Shown here in pieces: positions 56,093 to 63,820 of a stretch of DNA of 64,000 bases. Under the pieces are notes generated by a model that worked only from the letters and a program-made list of their open reading frames with translations, was not told the origin of the DNA and ran no database searches. This stretch comes from Bacillota bacterium (GTDB lineage Bacteria; Bacillota; Clostridia; Acetivibrionales; DSM-2933). The stretch is taken from NCBI GenBank assembly GCA_023430975.1, contig JAEYYB010000071.1:79234-143233 (forward strand), read 5' to 3'. A program made the position numbers and the translations under genes. Within the stretch, counting starts at the first letter, position 1. Each line of letters opens with the position of its first letter.

Positions 56093-56800
56093 TCAATCTT
56101 CGTAGTTATTGCCGTCACCGCTGTCCACATTATTGCCATTTTCGTCAATGTTTTCTTCCTGATCATCATCTTTATCCTTACAAATTTCCATTTTTGAAAC
56201 GGAAATCTCATATGCTACCTTTGTCACTGCATCACCGGACTCCTGCTTCTTTTGGTAGCTTCTGCTTTGAATTCTTCCCCAAACCTTGATGTTATCGCCA
56301 ATTGTAAGACTCTCAGAAAATCTTGCATTCCTTCCCCAAGTTATACAGGGGATATAGTCGGATTTATTGTAGTGCCTGTTTACAGCGAGCAATATATCAG
56401 TTATTTCACGGCCGAATGGTGTCATTCTGTAAATAGGTTTCTTACATATATACCCGTTCAAAAAAATCTGATTTGGATTCTTTATTCTCTTTTCATCTTC
56501 GAGAAATACAATCTCCCTGGCGAAAACAGTTAAAACTAATCTGTTTCCTTCGTTATTATAACTGTTATAGGATCGGAACTGTCCTTCGATTTCTACTACT
56601 TTGCCAATCTCCAATTTTTGCTTGGAAGTCAGCCGTTCAGAAACAGTAACAGGAATTCTGTCATAGCTATCACTAAGCCGGGGAACGTCCAGCATAAAGT
56701 AATAAAAACCCTCACCATACACTTCATGACTGAACTCCAAATTCGTAACAATCGTACCGGATATGGTCACCATGTTGTTCTCAATGATGTTTCCGACCAT
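56093..56800 (-). CDS. Tandem OB-fold, single-stranded DNA-binding-like protein
   Basis: A 235-residue protein with two SSB-like OB folds: residues about 8-100 (MVTISGTIVTNLEFSHEV...) and about 108-205 (IFLNGYICKKPIYRMTPFGREITDI), and an acidic Asp/Glu/Asn-rich tail (about 208-235), the typical place for SSB partner contacts. The second OB fold, with a PCITWGRNA box, is nearer to classical Ssb. It is not the housekeeping ssb (no rpsF/rpsR neighbours). The start is ATG 56800 with GAGGAG about twelve bases upstream, slightly long. It follows a Mur-ligase-like gene on the same strand. Confidence 0.8.
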   Translation of the reverse strand: MVGNIIENNMVTISGTIVTNLEFSHEVYGEGFYYFMLDVPRLSDSYDRIPVTVSERLTSKQKLEIGKVVEIEGQFRSYNSYNNEGNRLVLTVFAREIVFLEDEKRIKNPNQIFLNGYICKKPIYRMTPFGREITDILLAVNRHYNKSDYIPCITWGRNARFSESLTIGDNIKVWGRIQSRSYQKKQESGDAVTKVAYEISVSKMEICKDKDDDQEENIDENGNNVDSGDGNNYED

Positions 56801-56908
56801 CCGTCGCCCACTCTCCTCTCTAATCCACCGTACATCTTTATATTTTATCTAGTGTATATCTATTCGCCAGGATCAAAATTTAGAAGTATATTATTTTGCT
56901 TTGATCAA

Positions 56909-56945
56909 TTTGTTCCGCCAAATGTAATATTAATAACACCTTTAA
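56909..56945. repeat. Family 1 repeat, right-half remnant
   Basis: TTTGTTCCGCCAAATGTAATATTAATAACACCTTTAAT keeps the right arm only. Confidence 0.6.
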
Positions 56946-57071
56946 TATATATAAATATCAATAATTATAGATGTAACTTAATGCTAATTATATATTATAT
57001 TACATATTTTATGTCTTGAACATACCCGAAATTTTTTTCCTAAATTAATGTGTGCGGTGTTTAGTATTTGT

Positions 57072-57770
57072 TTAATCAATAGAGCTTTGGTGCTTGATTG
57101 CTGCATGATATGGTAAATTACTCTTTGAGTAGGATGTTAAAATGGCTCCTGAATAAATGGCAAAAGCTGCTGCAGCCATAACAGAGTAGGGATCAATGGA
57201 ACCTGAATTAACTCTAATTTCAAATTCCTGCGGCTCAATTATATTACCACACTTTGTTAGTAAGGTTCTCTGCAAACAACAGATATAATTTTCTCTGTAT
57301 ATACCCTCTCCTATACTTGAGGCCGTTATACTTGCTTTGGAATTAAACCCGTAGGTAAGAACTGAATAACGTTTCCCTTGCAAAAGGGAGATTCTTTCAT
57401 AGTCATCTGCATTTAGGATAACAGTCCCCTTATCATCCGTTAGCAAAAAGAGGTTTTCTATCAACTCTTTTTTATTACCAGTATCATCCTCAACTATTTC
57501 ATCGGCTTTATTGACGAAAATAATTACATCAAAATTAAATCCTAAAAAAACATTGTGCATTAAATCGCCCAATTTAATACCGATCATAAGAATATCAACA
57601 CCGTTTTTTTTTAATTCCCTTGTATACTCAGGAACTTTTCGGTAATCCAATCCGGTTAGGCTTCCTGAAGTGATTATGCTGATTTTTTTGTCTGAATCAT
57701 CAAATATTTTACTTATGAGGTTTAATGTGGTACAATCATTTCCGCTTTCAATTATTCCTGCAATTATCAC
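57072..57770 (-). CDS. Mur-ligase-like protein with degenerate P-loop
   Basis: A 232-residue protein resembling the central domain of Mur ligases. The opening IIAGIIESGNDCTTLNLISKIF lines up with the Mur P-loop region (GITGTNGKTTT) but lacks the Gly-Lys-Thr of a nucleotide-binding loop (GNDCTT instead). VILNADDYE (about 118), YGFNSKASI and the final VNSGSIDPYSVMAAAAFA follow the Mur order. The C-terminal ligase domain is absent. ATP-dependent ligation is therefore unlikely; the protein may be a regulator or scaffold. GTG start at 57770. I believe similar proteins occur in other Clostridia, but could not check. Confidence 0.65.
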   Translation of the reverse strand: MIIAGIIESGNDCTTLNLISKIFDDSDKKISIITSGSLTGLDYRKVPEYTRELKKNGVDILMIGIKLGDLMHNVFLGFNFDVIIFVNKADEIVEDDTGNKKELIENLFLLTDDKGTVILNADDYERISLLQGKRYSVLTYGFNSKASITASSIGEGIYRENYICCLQRTLLTKCGNIIEPQEFEIRVNSGSIDPYSVMAAAAFAIYSGAILTSYSKSNLPYHAAIKHQSSID

Positions 57771-58006
57771 CTGTACAACCCCATTTCATATATAGAATGA
57801 GTATATAAGAGCAATTGCTCCATGTACATTTTATAATGTGCTTTTAAATGAAAATTATGCGGCTTATATTTGTAAATATCGGTTCATCCAGATCATCCAT
57901 ATATATACTTATCTATCCAGATGTGTCTATTTTTTATCCAACCTATTAAACCTATGATTATTCTCGGTTCGATAACTTTATAAACATATTTTACTACATC
58001 AATTAT

Positions 58007-58175
58007 AAATCTTCACTTGTTAATGCAACTATTCCAAGAGTTGCCATTGCATGGCTGCTGCATAAAAAAGAAGTTACCAGCATCTTAGTCGGAGTTAAAA
58101 CTATTGATCAGCTTAATGATAATTCTTGAAGCTACAAAAATAAAATTATCGGAAAAAGAAATGGTCGCATTGTAG
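58007..58175 (+). pseudogene. Aldo/keto reductase C-terminal remnant, frameshifted
   Basis: The plus strand encodes ATIPRVAIAWLLHKKEV then TSILVGVKTIDQLNDN and, after a one-base frameshift near 58124, LEATKIKLSEKEMVAL before a stop. This follows the C-terminus of aldo/keto reductases (AQVALAWLL, IVGAKT, QLEDNL, LSEEEL), so it is a fragment of such a gene without its barrel. The stop lies exactly where a family 2 fragment begins (58175). Confidence 0.8.
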
Positions 58176-58200
58176 TGTGTTCACGAGTTAAGTTAACTTA
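58175..58200. repeat. Family 2 fragment at the end of the aldo/keto reductase remnant
   Basis: GTGTGTTCACGAGTTAAG and TTAACTTA, identical to the tail of the half copy at 55766-55791. It abuts the decayed gene, so insertion or recombination there may have truncated it. Confidence 0.65.
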
Positions 58201-58537
58201 GAAAGCGAAATTATATGGGAAGTTTATTTAGGGCATGCCCAAATAAATATACCCCCTCACAAACAGGTTGTAAAAGAATAAATGATAGCTGAAATTGCAG
58301 TTTTTTAGCTATCCTTTATTCTATAATCTTCTCATTTCCACAAACTTTATTTCATGAGTTTGGTAAATAGTGTAATGATTGAAGCTTGTTAACTATTCGG
58401 TAATTTTTTTCATCCACTTAAATGCTATATTAAAAATGACAAATGTAAGTTTAATACCAATATTAATATATAATCATAATCAAGATAAAAATAAGAGTAG
58501 TTGTTTAAAGATATTTTTATTAAGTAAGGAGTATATG

Positions 58538-59500
58538 ATGATAATTAATTCAAGAAAATTTTATTTTATTTTGACAATAATAATAACTTCAGTTTTATTT
58601 TTTTCCGGTATAGGATTAGTGTTTGTATATGAAACGTCTATAAAAGATATTACTAAAAAGGATTTCAATAAAAAGGATCTTGTATATAACTTGGTAAAAC
58701 CCATAATACAAGAAAGTCAGCCTGTTAATATATTACTAATAGGCGGCGATAAGGTTGCTAAAAATGCAGATACCATGATGTTGATTAACTTCAACCCACT
58801 AACTACTGAAATGAGTATTATGTCAATACCCAGAGACACTAGAATTCACATAAAGGGGTCTAAACTTCCGAAAATTAATACTGCTTATCAAGTTGGTGGA
58901 GCAGACCGTTGTATCGAGACTGTATCAAGTTTACTTAAAGTAAAAATAAAATACTATATTTATATAGATGTAAATAATTTGGTAGAAATAATAGACAAGC
59001 TTGACGGTGTGTACTACAATGTACCAGCTAACATGGACTATGATGACCCAATTCAAAATCTACATATTCACTTAAAAAAAGGTTATCAACTTCTAGATGG
59101 AAAAAAATCAATACAGTTTTTAAGATTTAGAAAAGCATCAAAATCTAACAGTGATGTAATAAAAATTTATGATGGGAGTGATCTTAACCGAGAGCAAGCA
59201 CAACAGAACTTCATAAAAGAATTTTTAAGGCAGAAAAAGGACATGAAATATTTAGCAAGAGTCAACAGCATTATTAATAGTATTCTTGAGAACCTTGATA
59301 CAAATGTTACAGTCAGTGATGCCATTAAACTATCTCAAAATGCACCAAATTTCAAAGTAAATGAAATTAAGACTTTTATTCTTCCAGGCATTGAGGCAAG
59401 TATAAAGGAAGGTAAATATGGAGTACTCTCTTTTTATGTCCCTAATATCAATGATGCATCTAAAATAATCAATGAGCATTTTAAATCAGATCTGCCATGA
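58538..59500 (+). CDS. LytR-CpsA-Psr (LCP) family protein
   Basis: Membrane-anchored LCP protein of about 320 residues; LCP enzymes attach teichoic acids or other glycopolymers to peptidoglycan. A short basic N-terminus and membrane segment (about 11-32) precede the LCP domain, with NILLIGGDK (about 66), DTMMLI, SIPRDTRIHI (about 94-103), KINTAYQVGG and QFLRFRKAS (about 190-198); the key Arg and Asp residues are present. The start is the second of two adjacent ATGs because AAGGAG is six bases upstream. The frame extends further without a site. It lies downstream of the aldo/keto reductase remnant and before the ECF sigma gene. Confidence 0.9.
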   Translation: MIINSRKFYFILTIIITSVLFFSGIGLVFVYETSIKDITKKDFNKKDLVYNLVKPIIQESQPVNILLIGGDKVAKNADTMMLINFNPLTTEMSIMSIPRDTRIHIKGSKLPKINTAYQVGGADRCIETVSSLLKVKIKYYIYIDVNNLVEIIDKLDGVYYNVPANMDYDDPIQNLHIHLKKGYQLLDGKKSIQFLRFRKASKSNSDVIKIYDGSDLNREQAQQNFIKEFLRQKKDMKYLARVNSIINSILENLDTNVTVSDAIKLSQNAPNFKVNEIKTFILPGIEASIKEGKYGVLSFYVPNINDASKIINEHFKSDLP

Positions 59501-59598
59501 GAAAACTATATCCTGACTTTCCTGACGGAAAAAAGGCGAATTATTGGAAGTTGGAAAAGAAGAAATGGCAAAAAGCACTACACAAGAAAGAAATTTGA
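59497..59598 (+). CDS. Possible 33-residue basic protein overlapping the LCP stop
   Basis: ATG overlaps the LCP stop (ATGA), giving MRKLYPDFPDGKKAN and a Lys/Trp-rich end. The charged, Trp-containing sequence looks like coding DNA, perhaps the tail of a larger lost gene, but there is no independent ribosome binding site. Function unknown. Confidence 0.3.
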   Translation: MRKLYPDFPDGKKANYWKLEKKKWQKALHKKEI

Positions 59599-59697
59599 TA
59601 ATTTCAATGAACCTTTTATAAAGTGGTAAGCTCCTTTATTAATGAGTTAAAACTAATATTAGTTTCTGCCACATTAAAAGCGAAAGGAGTGTGACCT

Positions 59698-60306
59698 TTG
59701 GAGAAAATTGACCTTATTCGCCAGTGCCAAACTGGAGATAAAGACAGTTTGGGTAAACTATATAGAATTTATAGCCAAAATGCATTAGGAACCGCTTACC
59801 TGATATCCAACAGCAGGGGAATTGCCGAAGATATCGTTCAGGAGGCTTTTATTCAATGCTTCAAACATATTGAGAATTTAAAAGATCCTCAAACATTTGA
59901 TGCATGGTTTTATAAAATATTAGTCACAACAGGTTGGAAAATGGTGAAAAAGCATAATCGCCGTATGTCAACTGAATCCCGCAACATAGATGAATTAGTT
60001 TCCGTTTCAAATATAGATAATGATTTTGATACCTATGCAAACAGTTTGTCTTTAAAACAGGCACTTGAAAAGCTTAGTTTTCCTCTTAGAACAGTTGTTA
60101 TACTGTTTTACTATAATCAAATACCAATCAAGGATATCGCAAAAATTACAGGATGTTTTCAGGGGACTGTTAAATCCAGGCTTCACAATGCCAGAAAGCA
60201 GCTCTACTACCAGCTATATGATGAGTTGAAAGAGGGGTCTTATTTAGAGAAGAGCTTGGATATTTATAAAAGAAAGGGGTATAATTTAAATGGAAAACAT
60301 GGATAA
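59698..60306 (+). CDS. ECF-type sigma factor with overlapping downstream partner
   Basis: A 202-residue group 4 sigma factor. Region 2 spans about 22-90 with the usual AEDIVQEAFIQCF box; region 4 spans about 120-175 with LRTVVILFYYNQIPIKDIAKI and GTVKSRLHNARKQL. The start is TTG 59698 after AAGGAG. Its end overlaps the start of the next gene by 17 bases, typical of an ECF sigma/anti-sigma pair. What it controls is not known; the LCP gene lies upstream. Confidence 0.9.
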   Translation: MEKIDLIRQCQTGDKDSLGKLYRIYSQNALGTAYLISNSRGIAEDIVQEAFIQCFKHIENLKDPQTFDAWFYKILVTTGWKMVKKHNRRMSTESRNIDELVSVSNIDNDFDTYANSLSLKQALEKLSFPLRTVVILFYYNQIPIKDIAKITGCFQGTVKSRLHNARKQLYYQLYDELKEGSYLEKSLDIYKRKGYNLNGKHG

Positions 60307-61189
60307 AAATTTTGATTTTTATATTCAAAAAGAAATTCAGTACTGTGTTAAAGATATAGAATCCTCCGAAGAAATGCTTGATCGTATAGTCTCCAATCTG
60401 GATGAAAAAAAATCCACAGGCAGATTATTTAATTTAAATTTAGCTAAGATTAGTATAGCAACTGTTGTAATATTTATATTATCGTCCGGTCTAATTTTTA
60501 CTATATCTCCTGATACACGTGTCATGGCTATGGAAATAATTAAGAAAGTGTTTGTGATAGACAAGAATGATAATATAGTCCAAAAAAATGCAGAAGATAT
60601 TATTCTACAGCCTGCTGTTTGTGATGGAACAAATTTAAGTGATGAAGAATTATATAAGAAGATGGGTATCAATGTTCACTTCCCCAAAGCACTATGTGAA
60701 GAGTTCTCAATGGTAGATAAACTTGAGAGTGTTGGGGTTTTAAGTCCTATCAGCTATAATTTATGGGATACTCTTAAAGATGATATACAGCAATCAATAC
60801 ACAATGAACAGATATTCAAAGGCCTCCAAAAATATATGCCGTACAGAAGTGCATGCGGCGTTTACCAAAACAGCAGCGGTATAACATTTGGTATCAGTAT
60901 AAGTAATAAGGATATTTCTCAGTTTGATAGATCTCTTGTAAATGTTAACTCACACGAAGAGATAAACATTGGTAACACACAGGCTGTCTGGGACGATATA
61001 TCTTATCCTGATTATACTGAAGGAGATATGACTAAAAAGCCTACAAGTCTAGAATCGGTAACAACTTTAACTTTTTATTTTAATGGAGCAACCTATATGA
61101 TTACATCTATTTATGATTCCAAGAATTTGACAAAAGAATCGGCTATAAAATATGCTCAAGCTTTTTTAGATTATCAAAAATTAAAATGA
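60290..61189 (+). CDS. Membrane protein, candidate anti-sigma factor (DUF4367-like)
   Basis: A 299-residue protein with an acidic N-terminal cytoplasmic part (about 1-50), one membrane segment (about 50-70, KISIATVVIFILSSGLIF) and a large external domain, ending with a beta-rich DUF4367-like region with LTFYFNGATYMITSIYD. Overlap with the sigma gene and the single-span layout suggest that it binds the sigma factor and senses a surface signal. There is no zinc-binding anti-sigma HxxxCxxC motif. DUF4367 assignment is tentative. Confidence 0.78.
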   Translation: MENMDKNFDFYIQKEIQYCVKDIESSEEMLDRIVSNLDEKKSTGRLFNLNLAKISIATVVIFILSSGLIFTISPDTRVMAMEIIKKVFVIDKNDNIVQKNAEDIILQPAVCDGTNLSDEELYKKMGINVHFPKALCEEFSMVDKLESVGVLSPISYNLWDTLKDDIQQSIHNEQIFKGLQKYMPYRSACGVYQNSSGITFGISISNKDISQFDRSLVNVNSHEEINIGNTQAVWDDISYPDYTEGDMTKKPTSLESVTTLTFYFNGATYMITSIYDSKNLTKESAIKYAQAFLDYQKLK

Positions 61190-61358
61190 AGTAATATTTA
61201 TAAGATCGTTATTGTTTGCAATACAAGCAAACAGTTTGCAATTTTTGTCGGAAACATAAGTGATTTATGTAGCAAATGTTGATATTTCCCAGGAAATGTA
61301 GAATGATGGTGAAAGCCTAATTTATTATGCCATGCCACTAATACATATTTAAACAGCA

Positions 61359-61389
61359 CAGAGCCTTATGCTATTAGCATAAGGCTCTG
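61359..61389 (-). terminator. Perfect 13-bp hairpin after the 5S rRNA gene
   Basis: CAGAGCCTTATGC and GCATAAGGCTCTG around TATTA, immediately after the 5S gene on the minus strand. The following T-run is weak, but position and stem strength fit an rRNA terminator. It could also stop the plus-strand gene pair. Confidence 0.7.
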
Positions 61390-61397
61390 ATATAAAT

Positions 61398-61512
61398 CTG
61401 GTGACTACCTATTTTACCAAGAAGCAACCGTCTAAGTATCGTCGGCACTAAGAAGCTTAACTGCCGTGTTCGGGATGGGAACGGGTGTGACCTTCTCGTA
61501 ATCATCACCAGA
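61398..61512 (-). rRNA. rrf: 5S ribosomal RNA, solitary gene
   Basis: On the minus strand the RNA holds GGTCACACCCGTTCCCATCC and CCGAACACGGCAGTTAAGC, the conserved 5S core, and ends GGTAGTCACCAG pairing with its 5' CTGGTGATG. No 16S or 23S sequence lies upstream; within 340 bases there is a sigma factor gene on the other strand. A promoter is seen at 61701-61729. Confidence 0.95.
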
Positions 61513-61584
61513 AAATTTAATAGATAAGGCTTTTGCCTCATCAACTTTTGACTATTTAATTATCGGGTGAAATCTCTTATCCTA

Positions 61585-61646
61585 ACTTCCGTTAATCTCG
61601 CTCATGTATTGACTTAATTTCGTCAACACACGCTCGAACCGGAAGT
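61585..61646. repeat. Family 2 core in the 5S leader
   Basis: ACTTCCGTTAATCTCGCTC, TTGACTTAATTTCGTCAAC, ACACGCTCG and CGGAAGT match the element at 14669, without its AGGAATGA tips. It lies between the 5S promoter and the 5S gene, so it would be transcribed. Confidence 0.65.
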
Positions 61647-61700
61647 AGCGTCTAAATGATTTCTGAAATCCCTTATCACCACTCTCTCGGGTGGAAATTA

Positions 61701-61729
61701 ATATTAACACGATACCAACGTTATGTCAA
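61701..61729 (-). promoter_or_regulatory. Promoter for the solitary 5S gene
   Basis: On the minus strand TTGACA, 17 bases, TAATAT. It would give a leader of about 185 bases before the mature 5S. Confidence 0.7.
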
Positions 61730-61849
61730 CACTTTTTCATTAACACTTTTTGCTTATAAATTCTTATAAATAGTTGTGTCAGATTTTTCTTTTATAAATC
61801 GAATGTATATAATGTAGATAATTCATTATTTTATAAGGATGGTGTTTTT

Positions 61850-62464
61850 TTGGACGAAAATTTATTACAGCTTTTAAGATATCAGCCGGAAAAAGGCCTT
61901 AAAATGCTCATGGATAGCTATTTAGGACTTGTCTATAACATAGTCCGAAACAAACTTTACTCCACTTGTTCCATAGAAGATATTGAAGAATGCGTAAGCA
62001 GTGTTTTCTTTGAAATATATGAAAGCAGGAATAATATTGACCTATCAAAGGGCTCCCTTAAATCATTTCTAGCTGTCATTGCAAAAAGAAGAGCTATAGA
62101 TTTATATAGAAATAAAGAAAATTTTATTGGTAAGATTGTTTATTTTGATGGTTATGATCCTGAAAATTCATTGCCTATAAATCAATACGAAATAGACAAA
62201 GAGACAAAATCTGTCCTTCTCGAAAGTATTAAAGCATTAGGTGAACCTGATAGAGAAATATTTATACGAAAGTATTATCTAGGCCAAAGTACAAAGACTA
62301 TTGCAAAATCTCTAGGCTTCAAAGAAAATACCGTTGATAAAAAGGTTTCTCGTGGACTTGCTAAACTTAAAAAGATAGGTATCTTTAATACGTTAGATGA
62401 GATAGGCTCTACACAAACCCATAACAATATTTCCCCCACCTTCAACACTTTTATCAATATCTAG
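61850..62464 (+). CDS. ECF-type sigma factor without a visible anti-sigma gene
   Basis: A 204-residue group 4 sigma factor with region 2 (SIEDIEECVSSVFFEIYES, about 42-60; LKSFLAVIAKRRAIDLYR) and region 4 (LGEPDREIFIRKYYLGQS, SLGFKENTVDKKVSRGLAKLK, about 123-180). Start TTG 61850 with AAGGATGG about eight bases upstream. No co-oriented gene follows, so a partner is missing or elsewhere. Sequence is clearly different from the sigma factor at 59698. Confidence 0.88.
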   Translation: MDENLLQLLRYQPEKGLKMLMDSYLGLVYNIVRNKLYSTCSIEDIEECVSSVFFEIYESRNNIDLSKGSLKSFLAVIAKRRAIDLYRNKENFIGKIVYFDGYDPENSLPINQYEIDKETKSVLLESIKALGEPDREIFIRKYYLGQSTKTIAKSLGFKENTVDKKVSRGLAKLKKIGIFNTLDEIGSTQTHNNISPTFNTFINI

Positions 62465-62560
62465 TATCTTATAGTTAATATTTTATTATATTACAGATAA
62501 ATAGTAAAACCATAAATCCTTCTTCAATATTTCTAAAGCATTTACCTTAGCCATAAATTA

Positions 62561-63331
62561 TTACTTGTTCCTTCTCTGAGTCCCATCAAAATCAATATAA
62601 TAATTATCCCTCATTATCAACTTTGAAACTGGCATAAATCCATAACCATTATTCTTTAGTGCAGAAATAATATCAGGAAGCATCTTTGCAGTATGGGGTG
62701 TGTCATTATGGAAAAGCAAGATTGATCCCGGCTTTACTTTTGTAACAATGCGGTTCATTATCTCGCTCTGTGATATGCCAGGCTTCCAATCAAGACTGTC
62801 AACATCCCATTGAATTGTATAATACCCCAATTCCCTGGCAATTCTCACTACAGAGCTGTTATAATCGCCATATGGTGCTCTGAATAGATCAACCTTATTT
62901 CCACTTATCTCATTTAATTTCCTTCCACATAAATCAATTTCCTCTTTGATTTTCGCATCACCTAAAGCTCCCATCCTAAAGTGTGAGTATGAATGATTCG
63001 CAGTATCATGCCCATTCATAGCCATCATTTTTATCATTTCAGGATTTTTTTGAGCCCATTGCCCAAGTACGAAAAAAGTCGCCTTTACATCCTCTCTTTC
63101 CAAAGTGTTTAAAATATCCGGTATATCATCTGCACCCCAAGCACAGTCAAAGGTTATTGCTATAACTTTATCCGGATAATCAACTGAATATATTGGTAAA
63201 TTGTTATCAATGCCAAATACTCCTAAAATCTCGGATTTAGACATCAGAATAATAAACGCAGCAGCAAATACTATTACCACAGCTAAAACAACAGGAAGCA
63301 CCCTCTTTGCCTTAACAACATAAAACATCAT
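62561..63331 (-). CDS. Polysaccharide deacetylase, PdaB-like sporulation protein
   Basis: A 256-residue NodB-fold deacetylase with an N-terminal membrane anchor (about 11-30). Metal-binding and catalytic residues appear in ITFDCAWGADD (about 54-64, catalytic Asp plus metal Asp), HSYSHFRMG (about 114-122), RAPYGDYN (about 151-158), WDVDSLDW and LLFHND (about 211-216). PdaB proteins act during sporulation and spore maintenance in Bacillus; the YSVDYPDKVIAITFD start of the domain fits that group. AAAGGGG precedes the ATG. Convergent with the second sigma gene. pdaB is the likely symbol but not certain. Confidence 0.9.
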   Translation of the reverse strand: MMFYVVKAKRVLPVVLAVVIVFAAAFIILMSKSEILGVFGIDNNLPIYSVDYPDKVIAITFDCAWGADDIPDILNTLEREDVKATFFVLGQWAQKNPEMIKMMAMNGHDTANHSYSHFRMGALGDAKIKEEIDLCGRKLNEISGNKVDLFRAPYGDYNSSVVRIARELGYYTIQWDVDSLDWKPGISQSEIMNRIVTKVKPGSILLFHNDTPHTAKMLPDIISALKNNGYGFMPVSKLIMRDNYYIDFDGTQRRNK

Positions 63332-63820
63332 TGTTTTGACCCCTTTAGTTTAAATATTATCAATTAATAATTAATATTCAAATTAATTCAGTTTAAAACA
63401 TAATTTTAAATTTCTACCTTAATTGTAATATACATGATAGCACATAAGTCGATATTTTCTTCATTCCACTAACGAACTAATTTGTAAAAAAGTGCAACAC
63501 AATCCTTTATTGTTGTTATTACAAAATAATATATCGTAATTTGATTCCAAAAATTTCTAACTAAACTAACCTTGTCTATTGGAATTCTTATTGTGTTGAT
63601 CTTAACAAAAAGCAAAGTTTTAGAAAAGTTTGGTGATAATGATATGGTAAAGTATTTTGAAAAATATATGCTAATTACAATAAACATGAATATTTTATTA
63701 TAAATGTTACATAAATTATATATTGCATATTGAAGTAAATTATGGTAATTATATATTAGGTAAACTTGTAATAAATATTAGTTGTGTAATTATACATAAG
63801 TTAAACTCTTAAACGGCAAT
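63332..63820. other. AT-rich intergenic region
   Basis: About 490 bases between the deacetylase gene and the hairpin-rich stretch. A 43-codon plus-strand frame (about 63574-63702) reads IGILIVLILTKSKVLEKFGD, a plausible membrane anchor, but it has no ribosome binding site or ATG. A minus-strand 72-codon frame over the same bases looks like chance. No repeats of the families listed elsewhere. Confidence 0.35.

Noticed and set aside
61190..61358. Riboswitch-like series of small hairpins after the anti-sigma gene
   Set aside because: Stems are short, there is no following gene on the plus strand until 61850, and no known motif is recognisable.
63469..63687. Minus-strand frame of 72 codons near the right edge
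   Set aside because: Very AT-rich, no ribosome binding site and no recognisable domain.
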